Assembly (NCBI RefSeq): GCF_008801575.1
Contig: NZ_VZPL01000010.1
Span: 1 to 64,000, forward strand
DNA from: Xanthomonas cissicola
GTDB taxonomy: Bacteria; Pseudomonadota; Gammaproteobacteria; Xanthomonadales; Xanthomonadaceae
Length of the DNA stretch: 64,000 nucleotides
Direction of reading: 5' to 3'
Positions within the stretch are counted from its first letter, which is position 1; each line of letters opens with the position of its first letter. A program made the translations under genes and the position numbers. Shown here in pieces: positions 1 to 8,830 of the stretch. Below the pieces are notes generated by a model. That model was not told the DNA's origin. It saw only the letters and a program-made list of their open reading frames with translations, and did not search any database.

Positions 1-127
1 GGGCGACAACGTGAAGATGGTCGTGACCCTGATCAACCCGGTCGCGATGGACGAAGGTCTGCGCTTCGCCATCCGTGAAGGCGGTCGTACCGTCGGCGCC
101 GGCGTGGTTGCCAAGATCATCAAGTAA
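1..127 (+). CDS. tuf: Elongation factor Tu, C-terminal end (partial)
   Basis: Only the last 41 codons are present; the reading frame starts at base 2 and ends with TAA at 125-127. The translation contains [20 protein letters not shown] and ends [10 protein letters not shown], the invariant end of EF-Tu domain 3. EF-Tu is the GTPase that delivers aminoacyl-tRNA to the ribosome. Its position just ahead of rpsJ matches the usual str operon to S10 operon order, so this is probably the second tuf copy (inference). A terminator follows closely. Confidence 0.96.
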
Positions 128-174
128 AAGAGGGCTGCAGGTTGACGGTCTAGGCCGTTGGTGCAGTGGAAAAG

Positions 175-199
175 GGGTCGGCGCAAGCCGGCCCTTTTT
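175..199 (+). terminator. Rho-independent terminator after tuf
   Basis: GGGTCGGC (175-182) pairs with GCCGGCCC (187-194), with one G-U pair, around a GCAA tetraloop. Five T residues follow at 195-199. It lies 48 bases after the tuf stop and separates the tuf transcript from the S10 cluster. Confidence 0.85.
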
Positions 200-255
200 C
201 GTTGCTGTCAGGCAGTGGTGGTAAGGATGGGCTGCGGGTCTACCCAAGCATGGGC

Positions 256-284
256 TTGCGCGCCCAAATCATGTTCGCTACAAT
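256..284 (+). promoter_or_regulatory. Possible upstream promoter of the S10 cluster
   Basis: TTGCGC at 256-261 and TACAAT at 279-284 are separated by 17 bases. The -10 box is good and the -35 box moderate. It lies upstream of a stronger promoter at 406-434, so it could be a second start for the S10 operon. This is by motif match only. Confidence 0.35.
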
Positions 285-405
285 GCGCGGCTCGGTGTCC
301 CTGGGTAGGGCGCTGAGTTACAGCGAAAAGAACGGCAGGATGCCGCTCGTGTTCGCCAGACCGGGAAGGTCGCGTTGCATGGAACACTCAACAACTCATG
401 CGTTG

Positions 406-434
406 TTGACCGTGCTCTTGTTGCGCATTATACT
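406..434 (+). promoter_or_regulatory. Sigma-70 promoter of the S10 operon
   Basis: TTGACC (406-411) and TATACT (429-434) are separated by exactly 17 bases, each one mismatch from consensus. Transcription would begin near 441, giving a leader of about 155 bases before rpsJ. This is the best promoter match in the tuf-rpsJ gap. Apart from this, the terminator, the weaker promoter and the leader stem-loop, I see nothing in the gap from 128 to 594. Confidence 0.75.
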
Positions 435-444
435 TTTCCGTCTG

Positions 445-468
445 GGCAGGCCGGGTTACCGGGCTGCC
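445..468 (+). promoter_or_regulatory. Stem-loop at the 5' end of the S10 leader RNA
   Basis: GGCAGGCCGG (445-454) pairs with CCGGGCTGCC (459-468) around GTTA, with one mismatch. It would form within the first bases of the leader transcript. In E. coli the S10 leader mediates autoregulation by L4. Whether this hairpin has that role is inference. Confidence 0.55.
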
Positions 469-594
469 TCAGTTTTTGGGCGGAGGAAATGCCCTCGCCA
501 GTAGGACGCGCGGCGATTTCATCAACGTCAGGAATATCGGGGCAGGTATCCCAGAGGCTTGCCCGTCGCTCTTTTAACGAAGGAAGCTTCCGTC

Positions 595-906
595 ATGTCG
601 GAACAAAAGATCCGGATTCGGTTGAAGGCGTTCGATCATCGTTTGATCGACCGTTCGGCCAGCGAGATCGTCGAAACGGCTAAGCGGACCGGCGCGCAAG
701 TGCGTGGCCCGATCCCGTTGCCGACCAAGATTGAACGTTACACCATCCTCGTATCCCCGCACGCTGACAAAGATGCGCGTGACCAATACGAAACCCGCAC
801 GCACAAGCGTGTGCTCGATATCGTCGACCCGAACGACAAGACCGTGGACGCGCTGATGAAGCTCGAACTCGCGGCTGGCGTCGACGTCCAGATCAAGCTG
901 ACCTGA
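595..906 (+). CDS. rpsJ: 30S ribosomal protein S10
   Basis: S10 is a small-subunit protein of the 30S head and also the NusE partner of NusB in transcription antitermination. The product is 103 residues, the normal family length, starting [19 protein letters not shown]. The ATG at 595 was chosen because GAAGGAAG (579-586) sits 8 bases upstream and the product matches S10 from residue 1; a longer in-frame extension to 559 has no support. It is the first gene of the S10 operon, behind the 406-434 promoter. Confidence 0.97.
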   Translation: MSEQKIRIRLKAFDHRLIDRSASEIVETAKRTGAQVRGPIPLPTKIERYTILVSPHADKDARDQYETRTHKRVLDIVDPNDKTVDALMKLELAAGVDVQIKLT

Positions 907-917
907 GGACTACGACC

Positions 918-1568
918 ATGACGAAGAAATATTCGTTGGGCTTCGTGGGCCGCAAGGCTGGTATGAGCCGCGTCTTCACTGAAGACGGTCGCTCGGTACC
1001 GGTCACGCTGATCGAAGCAACTCCGAACCGCATCGCGCAGATCAAGACCGTCGAGGTTGACGGCTACAGCGCCGTGCAGGTCACCGTTGGCGCCCGTCGT
1101 GCCGCGCTGGTCAACAAACCGGCTGCTGGCCACTTCGCGAAGGCGAAGGTGGAAGCGGGTCGTGGCCTGTGGGAATTCCGTGTTGAAGATGCCCAGCTCG
1201 GCGATTTCGCCGTCGGTGGCGAAATCAAGGCGGACATTTTCGAGGTCGGCCAGAAGGTTGACGTCCAGGGCGTCACCAAGGGTAAGGGTTTCCAGGGCAC
1301 CATCAAGCGCTACAACTTCCGTATGGGCGATGCAACCCACGGTAACTCGCTGTCGCATCGCGCGCCGGGTTCGCTGGGTCAGCGCCAGACCCCGGGTCGC
1401 GTTTTCCCGGGCAAGAAGATGTCGGGCCACATGGGCGCCGTGCAGCAAAGCACGCAGAACCTGGAAGTGGTCAAGGTCGATGTCGAGCGTGGTCTGATTG
1501 CTATCCGCGGCGCCGTGCCTGGCGCAGCTGGTGGCGACGTGATCGTCCGTCCGGCGAGCAAGGCATAA
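918..1568 (+). CDS. rplC: 50S ribosomal protein L3
   Basis: L3 is an early-assembly large-subunit protein that reaches toward the peptidyl-transferase centre. The 216-residue product begins [20 protein letters not shown]. It carries the family core near residues 123-160, including [12 protein letters not shown] and [18 protein letters not shown]. It starts 11 bases after rpsJ and is followed within 12 bases by rplD, so it is cotranscribed. Length and motifs are normal. Confidence 0.97.
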
Positions 1569-1580
1569 GGAGAGATGACG

Positions 1581-2186
1581 ATGGAACTCGTTATCACGGG
1601 TAGCAACAACAAGGTCTCGGTCTCCGATGCCGTGTTCGGTCGCGAATTCAGCGAAGATCTGGTTCACCAGGTCGTCGTCGCGTATCGCAACGCCGGTCGC
1701 GCCGGTACCAAGGCACAGAAGACGCGTTCGGAAGTTGCGGGCACGACCAAGAAGTCGAAGAAGCAGAAGGGCGGCGGTGCGCGTCATGGCGCGCTGACGG
1801 CTCCGATCTTCGTCGGTGGCGGCGTGACCTTCGCGGCCAAGCCGCGCAGCTTCGAGCAGAAGGTCAACCGCAAGATGTACCGTGCGGCCATTTGCGCAAT
1901 CTTCTCCGAGCTGAACCGTCAGGGTCGTCTGATGATCGTCGACGCGTTCGACCTCGAAGCGACCAAGACCAAGGGCTTGATCGAAAAGCTCAAGGGGCTG
2001 GGAGTGGGCAAGCGCCCGCTGATCGTCACCGAAGAGGCTTCCGAGCACCTGTATCTGTCCGCTCGCAACCTGCCGTATGTGCAGGTGCGTGACGTGCAGG
2101 GCCTGGATCCGGTCGCTCTGGTCGGGGCCGATACGGTCGTGATCACCGCTGACGCGGTCAAGAAGGTCGAGGAGTGGCTGGCATGA
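1581..2186 (+). CDS. rplD: 50S ribosomal protein L4
   Basis: L4 is a large-subunit protein with a long loop lining the exit tunnel; in E. coli it also represses the S10 operon. The product is 201 residues from [10 protein letters not shown], with the basic loop [15 protein letters not shown] near residues 55-69. ATG 1581 is preferred over the in-frame ATG at 1575 because AAGGAGAG (1567-1574) touches the latter but is well spaced from the former. The stop overlaps the rplW start by 4 bases (ATGA). Confidence 0.96.
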
Positions 2187-2482
2187 GCAGCAACGAAAAA
2201 ATCTTCAGCGTGCTGCGCGCTCCGCGAGTCTCCGAAAAGACCGCGCGCCTGCAGGAAATCTCCAACCAGTATGTCTTCGAAGTTTCGAACGAAGCCACCA
2301 AGGCCGATGTAAAAGCCGCGGTTGAGCAGCTGTTCGACGTCAAGGTCAAGGCAGTCAACGTGGTCAACGTCAAGGGCAAGAGCAAGTCCTTCCGTAACCG
2401 TGCTGGCAACCGTGGCAATTGGCGCAAGGCGTACGTCCGCCTGGTCGATGGTCAGTCCATCGACGTAACGGCCAAGGCCTGA
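2183..2482 (+). CDS. rplW: 50S ribosomal protein L23
   Basis: L23 sits at the polypeptide exit and docks trigger factor and SRP. The product is 99 residues starting [20 protein letters not shown], the typical N-terminus. ATG 2183 overlaps the rplD stop codon (ATGA), indicating translational coupling; an in-frame GTG at 2174 lies inside rplD and is less likely. The conserved [14 protein letters not shown] segment is present. rplB follows 10 bases later. Confidence 0.96.
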
Positions 2483-2492
2483 GGTCTATCCC

Positions 2493-3320
2493 ATGCCATT
2501 GATGAAGTTCAAACCCACCTCTCCCGGCCGTCGTTCCGCCGTGCGCGTGGTTACTCCCGATCTGCACAAGGGTGCACCGCACGCGGCGCTGCTCGATTCG
2601 CAGAGCAAGTCCGGTGGTCGTAACCACCACGGCCGCATCACCGTGCGTCACGTCGGTGGTGGTCACAAGCAGCACTACCGCATCATCGACTTCAAGCGCA
2701 ACAAGGAAGGCATTCCGGCGCGTGTGGAGCGGATCGAATACGATCCGAACCGTACCGCTCATATCGCCCTGCTGTGCTATGTCGACGGCGAGCGCCGCTA
2801 CATCATCGCCCCCAAGGGCCTGAAGGCTGGCGACCAGGTCATTGCCGGTGCCAACGCACCGATCAAGACCGGCAACACGTTGCCGCTGCGCAACATCCCG
2901 GTCGGTACGACGGTTCACGGTATCGAGCTGAAGCCGGGTAAGGGCGCTCAGATCGCACGTGCTGCCGGTGCAGCCGTCCAGCTGGTCGCTCGCGAAGGCA
3001 TCTATGCCACGCTGCGTCTGCGCTCGGGCGAAATGCGCAAGGTGCCGGTCGAGTGCCGCGCCACCATCGGCGAAGTCGGCAACGATGAGCATAACCTCGA
3101 GAAGTTGGGCAAGGCCGGCGCCAAGCGTTGGCGCGGTGTTCGCCCGACCGTTCGCGGTGCGGCCATGAACCCGGTCGATCACCCGCACGGTGGTGGTGAA
3201 GCGAAGGCTGGTCAGGGTAATCCGCATCCGGTCACCCCGTGGGGTGTTCCGACCAAGGGTTACAAGACGCGCAAGAACAAGCGCACCCAGCAGTTCATCG
3301 TCCGCGATCGTAGGGGCTAA
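2493..3320 (+). CDS. rplB: 50S ribosomal protein L2
   Basis: L2 is one of the most conserved ribosomal proteins, required for subunit association and peptidyl transfer. The product is 275 residues beginning [15 protein letters not shown]. The family signature around the catalytically important histidine, [20 protein letters not shown], lies near residues 225-244. It is part of the S10 operon, with rpsS starting 6 bases after its stop. Confidence 0.97.
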
Positions 3321-3326
3321 TCGACC

Positions 3327-3596
3327 ATGGCACGTTCACTTAAGAAGGGCCCGTTCGTCGATCATCACCTTGCAAAGAAGGTGGAGTCCGCTGCGGGTAG
3401 CAAGAAGCCGATCAAGACCTGGTCGCGCCGTTCGATGATTCTGCCTGAAATGGTAGGCATCACCATCGCCGTGCATAACGGCAAGAACCACATTCCGGTG
3501 CTCGTCAACGAGAATATGGTCGGCCACAAGCTCGGCGAATTTGCCGTCACCCGGACCTTCAAGGGTCACGGTGGCGACAAGAAGTCGGGCAGGTAA
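3327..3596 (+). CDS. rpsS: 30S ribosomal protein S19
   Basis: S19 forms a complex with S13 in the 30S head. The 89-residue product begins [20 protein letters not shown] and contains the conserved TWSRRS and [20 protein letters not shown] segments. It is tightly packed between rplB (6-base gap) and rplV. Nothing is unusual. Confidence 0.97.
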
Positions 3597-3608
3597 GGAG
3601 AGATGACG

Positions 3609-3944
3609 ATGGAAGCGAAAGCAATCCTGCGCACCGCGCGCATCTCCCCGCAGAAGGCCCGCCTGGTCGCTGACCAGGTGCGTGGTTTGTCCGCCGAGCG
3701 TGCGGTCAATCTGCTGAAGTTCTCGGACAAGAAGGCTGCACACCTGATCAAAAAGGTGGTGGAGTCGGCGATCGCCAATGCCGAGAACAATCAGGGCGCG
3801 GATGTCGACGAGCTGAAGGTCAAGACCATCATGGTTGATGAAGGTCCCTCCCTGAAGCGTTTCATGGCGCGGGCGAAAGGCCGCGGTACCCGCATCCTCA
3901 AGCGCACCAGCCACATCACTGTGGTTGTGGGCGCCGCCAAGTAA
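3609..3944 (+). CDS. rplV: 50S ribosomal protein L22
   Basis: L22 contacts all 23S rRNA domains, and its beta hairpin lines the exit tunnel. From ATG 3609 the product is 111 residues ([20 protein letters not shown]). As in rplD, the upstream string is AAGGAGAGATGACGATG, so the second ATG has the proper spacing to AAGGAG and is chosen over 3603. The tunnel-loop region near the C-terminus reads [19 protein letters not shown], as expected. Confidence 0.96.
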
Positions 3945-3961
3945 GCGGAAAGGAAAAGACC

Positions 3962-4696
3962 ATGGGTCATAAAGTTCATCCGACTGGAATCCGCCTCGGC
4001 ATCGCCAAGGACTGGAATTCCAAGTGGTACGCAAACAAGGCCGAGTTCGCCTCCTATTTGGCAGCCGACCTGAAAGTGCGTGAAATGCTGCGCAAGAAGC
4101 TCGCGCAGGCAGGTGTCAGCAAGATCTTGATCGAGCGCCCTGCCAAAACCGCCCGCGTGACCATTCACACCGCCCGTCCGGGTGTGGTGATCGGCAAGCG
4201 TGGTGAGGACATCGAAAAGCTGCGCAAGGAAGTGAGCGAGCTGATGGGCGTTCCGGCGCACATCAACGTCACCGAAGTGCGCAAGCCGGAGCTGGACGCG
4301 CAGCTGGTCGCCGAGTCGATCGCGCAGCAGCTTGAGCGTCGCATCATGTTCCGCCGTGCAATGAAGCGCTCGGTCGGTAACGCGATGCGCCTGGGTGCCC
4401 TGGGCATCAAGGTCAATGTGGCTGGCCGCCTCAACGGTGCAGAAATCGCCCGTTCGGAGTGGTACCGCGAAGGCCGCGTGCCGCTGCACACGCTACGTGC
4501 CGACATTGATTACGGTTTTGCCGAGGCGTCCACGACGTACGGCATCATCGGTATCAAGGTCTGGATCTATAAGGGCGAAGTCTTCGACTTCTCTCAGGTT
4601 GGCCAGGAAAAGCAGGACGACAGCCCGCGCAACGATCGTAACGATCGCGGCGACCGTGGTGACCGCCCGTCGCGCCCGGCTCGTGAAGCGAGGTAA
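3962..4696 (+). CDS. rpsC: 30S ribosomal protein S3 with an extended basic tail
   Basis: S3 is part of the mRNA entry channel and helicase. The 244-residue product begins [23 protein letters not shown]-type RNA-binding domain has its GXXG loop in VIGKRGED (about residues 76-83). The C-terminal S3 domain includes [20 protein letters not shown]. The last 25 residues form a charged tail of repeated Asn-Asp-Arg and Gly-Asp-Arg units. The next gene starts 5 bases after the stop. Confidence 0.97.
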   Translation: MGHKVHPTGIRLGIAKDWNSKWYANKAEFASYLAADLKVREMLRKKLAQAGVSKILIERPAKTARVTIHTARPGVVIGKRGEDIEKLRKEVSELMGVPAHINVTEVRKPELDAQLVAESIAQQLERRIMFRRAMKRSVGNAMRLGALGIKVNVAGRLNGAEIARSEWYREGRVPLHTLRADIDYGFAEASTTYGIIGIKVWIYKGEVFDFSQVGQEKQDDSPRNDRNDRGDRGDRPSRPAREAR

Positions 4697-4701
4697 CGGC
4701 A

Positions 4702-5115
4702 ATGTTGCAACCCAAGCGAACCAAATATCGCAAGATGCACAAGGGCCGTAACGACGGCCTGGCATGGAGCGGAAACGCCGTCAGCTTCGGCGAGTACGGT
4801 CTCAAGGCCACGGCGCACGGTCAGCTGACCGCACGCCAGATTGAAGCAGCACGCCGCACGATCAGCCGCCACGTCAAGAAGGGCGGCAAGATGTGGATCC
4901 GTGTGTTCCCCGACAAGCCGATCACCAAGAAGCCGATCGAAGTCCGCATGGGCTCCGGTAAGGGCAACGTGGAGTACTGGGTCGCGCAGATTCAGCCGGG
5001 CCGCATGATCTATGAAATCGAGGGAATCCCCGAAGAGACCGCACGTGAGGCGTTCCGCCTTGCCGCTGCCAAGCTCTCGGTGACCACCACTTTCGTGACC
5101 CGGACGGTGCGCTGA
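4702..5115 (+). CDS. rplP: 50S ribosomal protein L16
   Basis: L16 organises the A-site region of the 50S subunit. The 137-residue product begins [20 protein letters not shown] and keeps the conserved [19 protein letters not shown] segment (residues about 45-63) and the [13 protein letters not shown] motif. It follows rpsC by 5 bases, and its TGA overlaps the rpmC ATG, giving tight coupling. Confidence 0.97.
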
Positions 5116-5300
5116 TGGATATCAAACAACTCCGCGAGAAGTCGGCTGACGAATTGAAGGCCCATCTGACCGATCTGCGTAAGGAGCAGTTCTCGCTCCG
5201 TATGCAGCAGGTCACCGGCCAGCTGCCGAAGACCCACGAAACCCGCCGGGTGCGCCGCGAGATTGCTCGCGTCAAGCACCTGCTCGGCAGCACCAAGTAA
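5115..5300 (+). CDS. rpmC: 50S ribosomal protein L29
   Basis: L29 is a small two-helix protein near the exit tunnel that helps bind SRP and trigger factor. The product is 61 residues, [20 protein letters not shown] onward, with the family [15 protein letters not shown] segment. Its ATG overlaps the rplP stop (TGATG), so translation is probably coupled. rpsQ follows 11 bases later. Confidence 0.96.
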
Positions 5301-5311
5301 GGACGGCCGCG

Positions 5312-5581
5312 ATGAGCGACAATAACGAAAAGCAAACGCTGCGCACGGTCGAAGGCCGTGTCGTCAGCAACAAGATGGACAAGACGGTCACCGTGTTGGT
5401 GGAGCGCCAGGTCAAGCATGCTCTGTACGGCAAGTACATCAAGCGCTCGACCAAGCTGCACGCACACGACGCCGACAATGCCTGCAACGAAGGCGACGTC
5501 GTTCGTGTGACCGAGATTGCTCCGATGTCCAAGACCAAGAACTGGCGGGTGGTGGAAATCGTCACCCGTTCGGCCGAATAA
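5312..5581 (+). CDS. rpsQ: 30S ribosomal protein S17
   Basis: S17 is a primary 16S rRNA-binding protein with an OB fold. The 89-residue product starts [20 protein letters not shown] and includes [12 protein letters not shown] and [19 protein letters not shown], both family hallmarks. It is the last gene of the S10 part of the cluster. The spc genes follow with a 14-base gap and no clear terminator, so transcription probably continues into rplN. Confidence 0.97.
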
Positions 5582-5595
5582 GGGAGATCTGAATC

Positions 5596-5964
5596 ATGAT
5601 CCAGATGCAGAGCTACCTCGATGTCGCCGACAATTCGGGTGCCAAGGAAGTGATGTGCATCAAGGTGCTGGGCGGCTCCAAGCGCCGTTACGCACATATT
5701 GGCGACATCATCAAGGTGACCGTCAAGGACGCCATTCCGCGTGGCAAGGTCAAGAAAGGCGAAGTCTACGACGCCGTCGTGGTGCGTACTCGCAAGGGTG
5801 TGCGCCGTCCCGACGGTTCGCTGATCCGCTTCGATGGCAACGCCGCTGTGCTGTTGAACAATAAGCAGGAGCCGATCGGGACCCGCATCTTCGGGCCGGT
5901 GACGCGCGAGCTGCGTTCCGAGAAGTTCATGAAGATCGTCTCGCTCGCTCCCGAAGTGCTGTGA
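5596..5964 (+). CDS. rplN: 50S ribosomal protein L14
   Basis: L14 forms part of the intersubunit bridge near the sarcin-ricin loop. The 122-residue product begins [20 protein letters not shown] and contains [20 protein letters not shown], both diagnostic. It opens the spc gene group. In E. coli S8 represses this operon at the L14/L24 junction; the 15-base spacer here is too short to show such a site by eye. Confidence 0.97.
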
Positions 5965-5979
5965 GCGGAGGACATACAC

Positions 5980-6297
5980 ATGGCTAACCGTATCAAGAAG
6001 GGCGACCAGGTCGTCATCAACACCGGCAAGGACAAGGGTAAGCAGGGTGAAGTGGTGCGTGTGGACGGCGATCGCGTGATCGTCTCCAACGCCAACGTCA
6101 TCAAGCGCCACACCAAGCCGAACCCGCAGGCAGGCGTTGCCGGCGGCGTGGTCGAGCGTGAAGCGTCGATCCATATCTCCAACGTCAATATCGTCAACCC
6201 GGCAACGGGCAAGGGCGAGCGCGTTGGCTTCAAGGTGCTGGAGGATGGACGCAAACTGCGTGTGTTCCGCTCCAGCGGTGAGGCGCTCGACGCCTGA
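5980..6297 (+). CDS. rplX: 50S ribosomal protein L24
   Basis: L24 is an assembly-initiator protein at the exit tunnel. The 105-residue product starts [20 protein letters not shown]. The KOW motif covers roughly residues 5-35, and [20 protein letters not shown] follows as expected. A GGAGG-like site precedes the ATG. rplE follows 11 bases later. Confidence 0.97.
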
Positions 6298-6308
6298 GGA
6301 ATGAGATC

Positions 6309-6851
6309 ATGAACACTCGTCTCGAAAAGTTTTACAAGGACAACGTGGTGCCGGCCCTGATGAAGGAGTTCGGCTACACCAATCCGATGGAAGTGCCGAA
6401 GCTGGTCAAGGTCACGCTCAATATGGGCGTAGGCGAAGCCGCTACCAACAAGAAGATCCTGGAAAATGCGGTTGCCGACATGGCGAAGATCTCCGGTCAA
6501 AAGCCGGTGGTCACCAAGTCGCGCGTTTCGGTCGCATCCTTCAAGATCCGTGACGGCTGGCCGATCGGCTGCAAGACCACCTTGCGTCGCGCCAAGATGT
6601 ACGAGTTCCTGGATCGTCTGATCAACATCTCGTTGCCGCGCGTGCGTGACTTCCGTGGTGTGTCCGGTCGCTCCTTCGACGGTCGTGGCAACTTCAACAT
6701 GGGTGTGAAGGAACAGATCATCTTCCCGGAAATCGACTTCGACGCCGTCGACGCGATCCGCGGTATGGATATCGCCATTACCACCACCGCCAAGACGGAT
6801 GCGGAAGCGAAGGCGCTGCTGGCAGCGTTCAAGTTCCCGTTCCGTAACTGA
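6309..6851 (+). CDS. rplE: 50S ribosomal protein L5
   Basis: L5 binds 5S rRNA and contacts the P-site tRNA. The product is 180 residues, starting [20 protein letters not shown]. The conserved segments [11 protein letters not shown] (about residues 37-47) and [16 protein letters not shown] are intact. Normal length, between rplX and rpsN in the spc order. Confidence 0.97.
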   Translation: MNTRLEKFYKDNVVPALMKEFGYTNPMEVPKLVKVTLNMGVGEAATNKKILENAVADMAKISGQKPVVTKSRVSVASFKIRDGWPIGCKTTLRRAKMYEFLDRLINISLPRVRDFRGVSGRSFDGRGNFNMGVKEQIIFPEIDFDAVDAIRGMDIAITTTAKTDAEAKALLAAFKFPFRN

Positions 6852-6869
6852 CCGTCGAGGACATCCGAA

Positions 6870-7175
6870 ATGGCAAAGACCTCCATGATCCACCGCGACA
6901 TCAAGCGTGCAAAGCTGGCGAAGAAATTCGCCGGCAAGCGTGATGCGTTGAAGAAGATCCTCTCCAGTCAGGATGCGTCCTACGAAGAGAAGATCGATGC
7001 GTCGACCAAGTTGCAGAAGCTGCCGCGCGATTCGTCGCCGAGCCGCCACCGCAACCGTTGCGAGCTGTCCGGTCGCCCGCGCGGTGTCTACCGCAAGTTC
7101 GGCCTGGGTCGCAATATGCTGCGCAAGGCCACGATGAACGGCGACGTTCCGGGCCTGCGCAAGGCAAGCTGGTAA
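6870..7175 (+). CDS. rpsN: 30S ribosomal protein S14, zinc-independent form
   Basis: S14 assembles late in the 30S head. The 101-residue product ([20 protein letters not shown]) is the long form without the paired CxxC zinc motifs of the short form; only one cysteine is seen in [20 protein letters not shown]. The gene ends at 7175, followed by an unusually long 205-base spacer with three stem-loops before rpsH. Confidence 0.97.
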
Positions 7176-7182
7176 CTGCATT

Positions 7183-7256
7183 CCGGCCGTTCGCGGCCGG
7201 ATTTGAACAGGATCGTTCTGTTCAACAAGGGAGTCCGACGCAAGTCGGGCTCTTTT
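7183..7256 (+). terminator. Three consecutive stem-loops, the last terminator-like, between rpsN and rpsH
   Basis: Stem 1 pairs CCGGCCG (7183-7189) with CGGCCGG around TTCG. Stem 2 pairs TTGAACAG (7203-7210) with CTGTTCAA (7218-7225). Stem 3 pairs GAGTCCGAC (7231-7239) with GTCGGGCTC (7244-7252) around GCAA and is followed by TTTT. All lie in the 205-base rpsN-rpsH gap. Stem 3 has the form of an intrinsic terminator, probably partial because essential genes lie downstream (inference). Confidence 0.6.
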
Positions 7257-7380
7257 GTCGTATACTTCCGCTTCTGTCTTGCCCGTGCGGGCCTGGCATG
7301 GCGTCAAGGGTCCTGGCCCGTCCCCAGGAAAACACAAGATTTTCGCGAAAGCGGATATCGGTGCACTCAAAGGTACTCAC

Positions 7381-7779
7381 ATGAGCATGACTGATCCCAT
7401 CGCCGACCTGCTGGTTCGCATCAAGAATGCGGCCGCGGTTGGTAAGCAGACGGTGAAATTGCCGTCGTCCAAGATTAAGGTTGCGATCGCCCAAGTCCTG
7501 AAGGACGAGGGTTACATCACCGACCTGCGCGTGACCCAGACCGAAAACAACAAGGCGGAACTGGAAATCGTGCTGAAGTATTTCGAAGGCCGCCCGGTCA
7601 TCGAGACCCTGAAGCGTTTTTCGCGCTCGGGTCTGCGCCAGTACCGCGGCAAGACCGAGCTGCCCAAGGTCCTGGGTGGCCTGGGTATCGCCATCATCTC
7701 CACGTCGAAGGGCATCATGACCGATGCGCAGGCTCGCGAAGCCGGCGTTGGTGGTGAAGTTCTGTGCTTCGTGGCCTAA
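7381..7779 (+). CDS. rpsH: 30S ribosomal protein S8
   Basis: S8 is a primary 16S rRNA binder and, in E. coli, the spc operon repressor. From ATG 7381 the product is 132 residues ([20 protein letters not shown]), the family length. An upstream in-frame extension to 7255 runs through the hairpin region and is not credible. The C-terminal signature [20 protein letters not shown] is present. It follows the structured spacer at 7176-7380. Confidence 0.96.
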   Translation: MSMTDPIADLLVRIKNAAAVGKQTVKLPSSKIKVAIAQVLKDEGYITDLRVTQTENNKAELEIVLKYFEGRPVIETLKRFSRSGLRQYRGKTELPKVLGGLGIAIISTSKGIMTDAQAREAGVGGEVLCFVA

Positions 7780-7794
7780 GGGAAGGAATCGAAC

Positions 7795-8322
7795 ATGTCC
7801 CGTGTAGCCAAGAAGCCTGTCTCCCTCCCGAAGGGTGTTGAACTCAACGTCCAGCCTGAGCTGGTCAGCGTCAAGGGCCCGAAGGGCACGTTGATCCTGC
7901 CGAAGCCGGCTGGTGTCGAAATCGCCATCGATGGCGGCGTTGCCACGCTGTCGGCCAACGATCCGTCGCAGATCGCCCTCACCGGCACCGTCCGCGCCAT
8001 CCTGGCCAACATGGTCAAGGGTGTCTCCGAAGGCTTCGAGCGCAAGCTCGAACTGGTCGGCGTCGGTTACCGCGCTGCCATGCAGGGCAAGGACCTGAGC
8101 CTGGCGCTCGGTTTCTCGCACCCGCTGGTGTTCGTGGCGCCGGAAGGCATCACGCTGTCGACTCCCACTCAGACCGAAATCGTGGTCCAGGGCGCCGACA
8201 AGCAGCGCGTCGGCGAAGTTGCCGCCAAGATTCGCGGTTTCCGTCCGCCGGAGCCCTACAAGGGCAAGGGTGTGAAGTACGCCGGTGAAGTCATCATTCG
8301 CAAGGAAGCCAAGAAGGCTTAA
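7795..8322 (+). CDS. rplF: 50S ribosomal protein L6
   Basis: L6 lies at the base of the factor-binding stalk. The 175-residue product begins [20 protein letters not shown], with the two tandem L6 domains and the C-terminal signature [20 protein letters not shown]. It is 15 bases after rpsH. A terminator-like stem-loop follows before rplR. Confidence 0.97.
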   Translation: MSRVAKKPVSLPKGVELNVQPELVSVKGPKGTLILPKPAGVEIAIDGGVATLSANDPSQIALTGTVRAILANMVKGVSEGFERKLELVGVGYRAAMQGKDLSLALGFSHPLVFVAPEGITLSTPTQTEIVVQGADKQRVGEVAAKIRGFRPPEPYKGKGVKYAGEVIIRKEAKKA

Positions 8323-8343
8323 TGGCGAGTCCCTCGCAGGAGC

Positions 8344-8367
8344 CCGCACATCCCTGTGCGGACTTTT
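8344..8367 (+). terminator. Terminator-like stem-loop between rplF and rplR
   Basis: CCGCACA (8344-8350) pairs perfectly with TGTGCGG (8355-8361) around TCCC, followed by AC and TTTT (8364-8367). AGTCC at 8328-8332 could compete for GGACT at 8360-8364, giving an alternative fold. Position inside a ribosomal operon suggests attenuation or processing rather than full termination (inference). Confidence 0.5.
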
Positions 8368-8410
8368 GATAGGAGCACGCTTTCCCTTCAGCTTTCGTAG
8401 GATAAATATC

Positions 8411-8770
8411 ATGAGCATCAACAAGAACATCGCCCGTCTGCGCCGCGCCAAGTCCACCCGTGCGCACATCCGTGAGCTGGGCGTTGCCCGTCTGTCGGTG
8501 CTGCGCACCGGTCAGCACCTGTACGCGCAGGTCTTCACTGCCGATGGCTCCAAGGTGATCGCTGCTGCGAACACCCTGCAGGCCGACGTCAAGGATGGCC
8601 TGAAGAATGGCAAGAACAGCGATGCGGCTGCCAAGGTCGGCAAGCTGATCGCCGAACGCGCCAAGGCTGCTGGCATCGAGAAGGTTGCATTCGACCGCTC
8701 GGGCTACCGCTACCATGGCCGCATCAAGGCGCTCGCCGACGCAGCGCGCGAAGGCGGCCTGCAGTTCTAA
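8411..8770 (+). CDS. rplR: 50S ribosomal protein L18
   Basis: L18 binds 5S rRNA together with L5 and L25. From ATG 8411 the product is 119 residues ([20 protein letters not shown]), the usual length. The C-terminal family segment [20 protein letters not shown] is intact. The gene lies between two structured spacers, 88 bases upstream and 158 bases downstream. Confidence 0.96.
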
Positions 8771-8778
8771 GCACTGCT

Positions 8779-8830
8779 GCGGAGGCGGTCATCGACCGCC
8801 TCCGCAATACCGCCGGCAGGGAAATGCCGG
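8779..8830 (+). promoter_or_regulatory. Strong double stem-loop between rplR and rpsE
   Basis: GCGGAGGCGGTC (8779-8790) pairs perfectly over 12 bases with GACCGCCTCCGC (8794-8805) around ATC. A second stem pairs CCGGCA (8813-8818) with TGCCGG (8825-8830). No T-run follows the first stem. It could stabilise or mark a processing point in the operon mRNA (inference). Confidence 0.6.

Noticed and set aside
166-504. Small open frame between tuf and rpsJ
   Set aside because: It overlaps a terminator and the S10 promoter and has no coding signature.
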